DNA from: an uncultured Clostridia bacterium
GTDB lineage: Bacteria > Bacillota > Clostridia > HGM11514
Direction of reading: 5' to 3'
Length of the DNA: 6,960 nucleotides
Assembly (NCBI GenBank): GCA_934464705.1
Contig: CAKSKB010000035.1
Coordinates: forward strand, 1 to 6,960
Shown here: positions 5,240-6,960 of the stretch, piece after piece
Position numbering within the stretch: position 1 is the stretch's first letter
How the letters are laid out: every line of letters begins with the position of its first letter
Program-made: the position numbers and the translations under genes
Notes under the pieces: generated by a model
Database searches by the model: none
Seen by the model: only the letters and a program-made list of their open reading frames with translations
Told to the model about the DNA's origin: nothing

Positions 5240-5630
5240 TGGTTGAATCCTCCTTTTTGAGTTTTGCAAGCGCATTTTTTATCGGTTCCGACAGCGGCAG
5301 ACCCATAGCACCCCAATTTTCGAGAATTGAAAATCCTTCGTTTGCTATATAGTAGGATACTGTAACCGTGCGGAGTGCCATTGAGTCAATATGTATAAGC
5401 TGGTCAAGCTGTGTTGCCACAGCAACAATCAACAGTATGCCGATTTTTTTGACACCGCCGATATAGAATTTACTTGAATCAAATTTCTTTAATGCCCATG
5501 CCTTAATAAACCCGCTGATAAAGTCAATCACCATAAAAATGAGCAGAATATTCAGCATAGAATCCATACCTCCGAAAATGTATGCAAGCGCTGTGCATAC
5601 CGATGTGTAAAATAATTTTAGTTTTTCCAT
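5226..5630 (-). CDS. Phage holin, holin_4 (TcdE/phi29-like) family
   Basis: A 134-residue membrane protein that would form lesions in the cytoplasmic membrane and release or activate the endolysin at the end of the lytic cycle. Hydrophobic segments lie at about 5-20, 25-45, 60-75 and 85-103, with a charged cytosolic tail ending KKEDSTNEDK. The signature region YYIANEGFSILENWGAMGLP (93-112) and the earlier MVIDFISGFIKAW and FYIGGVKKIGILL are characteristic of the bacteriophage holin_4_1 family, which includes TcdE-like proteins. Start at 5630: AAGGAGG ten bases upstream, formed by the last codons and stop of the preceding gene. Its 3' end overlaps the endolysin start by 14 bases. No toxin genes are present here, so a lysis role is preferred over toxin export. 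Confidence 0.94.
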   Translation of the reverse strand: MEKLKLFYTSVCTALAYIFGGMDSMLNILLIFMVIDFISGFIKAWALKKFDSSKFYIGGVKKIGILLIVAVATQLDQLIHIDSMALRTVTVSYYIANEGFSILENWGAMGLPLSEPIKNALAKLKKEDSTNEDK

Positions 5631-5635
5631 AATAG

Positions 5636-6490
5636 TTAGTCCTCCTTAAAAATCTGCAGAGTGCTTTCGCTTGCATCTGCGCTGTAATAATGTGTTACCG
5701 ATATATAAAAAACAGAGCCTGCGGTAAGCGCAAAGCTCCGTTCATAAAAATATGAATCGGTCATTGGTTTGAAATCACTGTCATAAAGCCGAATTTCGTG
5801 ATCACCGCTTTTTCGGTTTGCTTTGATTGTATAATTGCCGTCGGTGGTTGGTGTAAATTTATATAACTTCATTGTTTCCGAATCCGTCTTTATTTCAGCT
5901 GAAAGCAAAGTCGGAACGGAAACCGGTGAACCCTCAACATTTGCATACACAGCCGTTGCCTTTTTCAGCGTACCGTCTATATTTACAAAGACCTCAGACG
6001 GTCGTTTTTCGATACCGTAATGATTCGGAAACACGCAATAGAAATATTTATCGTTATCAAGTTCCGACAAGGTTATGTTCTCGTTAATCGTCAGCTTTGT
6101 GATTCCGTACCAGGTCGACCATGTTCTGCTTGAACCCGGGTTTGAGGACGGAACGCACGCAATCTGAGTTATTGTATAGTTTGAAATATCGTTATCAATC
6201 GTATATTTGCCGTCGTCCGGCAGAGTGAACGAGCATACCTCATACCAACCGTAGTTTTGACGGTAAATATAAAAATCCCACAACCGACCGAGTACCGTAC
6301 CCGAACCCGTGTTCTCAATCTCAATATCCATTGTGATATGCAAGCATCCGGGCACAGCTGTGTTAAACAAAAGCGGATAGGTATAACAGCGGTTAAGAGT
6401 TACCCTTGACTCAGACCATTTGTATTGAAATCTGCCTTTTTCGCCGTATCCTACATACGGATAATCATACTTAAAATTTATGTTTGCCAT
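5636..6490 (-). CDS. Phage tail or appendage structural protein with C-terminal PPC-like beta-sandwich
   Basis: A 284-residue protein rich in Tyr, Thr, Ser and Asn and predicted to be mostly beta-strand, without signal peptide or membrane segments. I do not recognise the N-terminal half (1-150) as a named family; it contains many aromatic residues (KYDYPYVGYG, YIYRQNYGWYEV, SRTWSTWYG). Residues ~165-192 carry a twofold short repeat, VFVNIDGTLKKA then VYANVEGSPVSV, a pattern often seen in Firmicute tail-associated proteins. Residues ~205-284 look like a bacterial pre-peptidase (PPC-like) sandwich: LYKFTPTTDGNYTIKA, HEIRLYDSDF, SFALTAGSVFYISV. The position between the tail fibre and holin genes suggests a host-contact or tail-tip role, which is inference. 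Start at 6490 with GAGGTG close upstream; eight bases after the tail fibre stop and five before the holin start. Confidence 0.8.
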   Translation of the reverse strand: MANINFKYDYPYVGYGEKGRFQYKWSESRVTLNRCYTYPLLFNTAVPGCLHITMDIEIENTGSGTVLGRLWDFYIYRQNYGWYEVCSFTLPDDGKYTIDNDISNYTITQIACVPSSNPGSSRTWSTWYGITKLTINENITLSELDNDKYFYCVFPNHYGIEKRPSEVFVNIDGTLKKATAVYANVEGSPVSVPTLLSAEIKTDSETMKLYKFTPTTDGNYTIKANRKSGDHEIRLYDSDFKPMTDSYFYERSFALTAGSVFYISVTHYYSADASESTLQIFKED

Positions 6491-6498
6491 ATCACACC

Positions 6499-6960
6499 TC
6501 AGAAAGTCTTGATTACAATATCACCGTAGCTTGTGGACGGAGGAGTAGAACCGCTCGTCCACAGTACGATGTTTCGCACCTGTTTGGTTGTATAAGCCGT
6601 ATTGGACTGCGCCGTAAGTTTTGCGGACATTGCGGTATCGGAATTTTTCTTTACAAAATTGGTGTCAACATAATTTTTATTCGCTATTTCATAGTCTGTG
6701 CTTGGGTTTTTCACTTTTGCTCTGCCATTTGAATCACGCATCATAAGTCTGCTTGAAGTATATTCCGATGTTGCATTATCAAGCTTTTGTTTATCGGTAT
6801 AACTCATAAATCCGTTTGAGTTTATCGTTGCATTCCGATGAGTTCCACTTGCGATGTGGTTACTGCACTCCGCAAGCGTGACAGGCGGATTTGCCTGCCA
6901 CGAATTTTGCCCTGTGATTGCTTTTATCCTGTTTGCAAGCCAGCCGAGAACAGCCGACAG
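6499..6960 (-). CDS. Phage tail fibre protein, C-terminal part (5' end beyond window)
   Basis: The minus-strand frame is open from the right edge to a TGA at 6499, giving the last 153 residues. It opens with WLANRIKAITGQNSW, then NSNGFMSYTDKQKLDNAT, which matches the widespread tail-fibre pattern in which a His/Gly-rich repeat leads to GFMS-DK-KLD. The middle segment, MMRDSNGRAKVKNPS followed by NKNYVDTNFVKKN, is the usual coiled region, where a phage fibre refers back to repeated NYVD units. The C-terminal stretch ends VLWTSGSTPPSTSYGDIVIKTF. An ATG at 6807 is internal (GFMS motif) and has no ribosome site, so it is not the start. It is the first visible gene of the late cassette. The receptor is unknown. 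Confidence 0.87.
   Translation of the reverse strand: MSAVLGWLANRIKAITGQNSWQANPPVTLAECSNHIASGTHRNATINSNGFMSYTDKQKLDNATSEYTSSRLMMRDSNGRAKVKNPSTDYEIANKNYVDTNFVKKNSDTAMSAKLTAQSNTAYTTKQVRNIVLWTSGSTPPSTSYGDIVIKTF

Larger units (their letters stand above)
4502..6960 (-). mobile_element. Prophage late region: tail fibre and lysis module (continues right)
   Basis: Four minus-strand genes in canonical phage order: tail fibre, tail appendage protein, holin, endolysin, then a terminator. Gaps are 8 and 5 bases, then a 14-base overlap. No integrase, capsid or attachment site lies in the window, so whether this is an intact prophage, a remnant or a phage-tail-like particle locus cannot be decided. The left limit is inferred from the convergent host-type lysR gene that ends at 4406. 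Confidence 0.8.

Noticed and set aside
5237..5275. Earlier in-frame start of the endolysin at 5275.
   Set aside because: The extra 12 residues (MRLQNSKRR...) come from the holin tail region and lack a ribosome site. The ATG at 5239 has a strong AGGAGG.
5226..5630. TcdE-like toxin-export protein of a toxin locus.
   Set aside because: The neighbours are tail and endolysin genes and no toxin gene is present, so the phage lysis role is simpler.
6499..6960. Diversity-generating retroelement target in the tail fibre gene.
   Set aside because: No reverse transcriptase, template repeat or A-biased variable region is visible in the window. The C terminus looks like an ordinary fibre end.

Overview
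The window looks like a chromosomal segment of a low-to-moderate GC Bacillota, most likely a gut-type Clostridia. The pointers are strong AGGAGG ribosome sites before almost every gene, a lipoprotein with a copper-amine-oxidase-like stalk domain, a TcdE/phi29-type (holin_4) holin and a Firmicute-type amidase endolysin. The organism assignment is inference; no rRNA or marker gene is present. No CRISPR array, tRNA or insertion sequence was seen.

Left part (1-4406): a redox locus. A divergent LysR-family regulator (3540-4406, +) faces a tightly packed minus-strand operon. In transcription order the operon encodes a small helical conserved protein (3408-3151), a cytosolic flavodoxin (3158-2688), a carboxymuconolactone-decarboxylase-like protein (2665-2342), a YajO-like aldo/keto reductase (2337-1363) and a surface lipoprotein (1348 to beyond the left edge). 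The lipoprotein joins a stalk domain, a second flavodoxin domain and a cyclophilin-like domain. The genes are separated by 4-22 bases or overlap. The 131-base divergent intergenic region has two convincing sigma-A promoters and an array of ATATC/GATAT half-sites that overlaps them, which fits LysR autoregulation and control of the operon. The likely theme is handling of small electrophilic or oxidised compounds (quinone- or carbonyl-like) with flavin and NAD(P)H chemistry, in the cytosol and possibly on the cell surface; the substrate cannot be read from the sequence.

Right part (4456-6960): the 3' end of a phage or prophage late operon, all on the minus strand. In transcription order it encodes the C-terminal part of a tail fibre protein (runs in from the right edge), a 284-residue tail or appendage protein, a holin and an N-acetylmuramoyl-L-alanine amidase endolysin, followed by a strong intrinsic terminator. 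The lysis cassette converges on lysR, so the prophage-host junction probably lies in or near the 95-base gap 4407-4501.

The best candidate for something special is inside the endolysin gene: a near-perfect internal ribosome site (GAGGAGG, 8-base spacing) before an ATG at the start of the C-terminal domain. This predicts separate synthesis of an 80-residue cell-wall-binding subunit. Second are the extracytoplasmic flavodoxin fusion lipoprotein, paralogous to the cytosolic flavodoxin in the same operon, and the symmetrical divergent promoter, whose two -10 regions share the same 11 bases (TGTGATATAAT).
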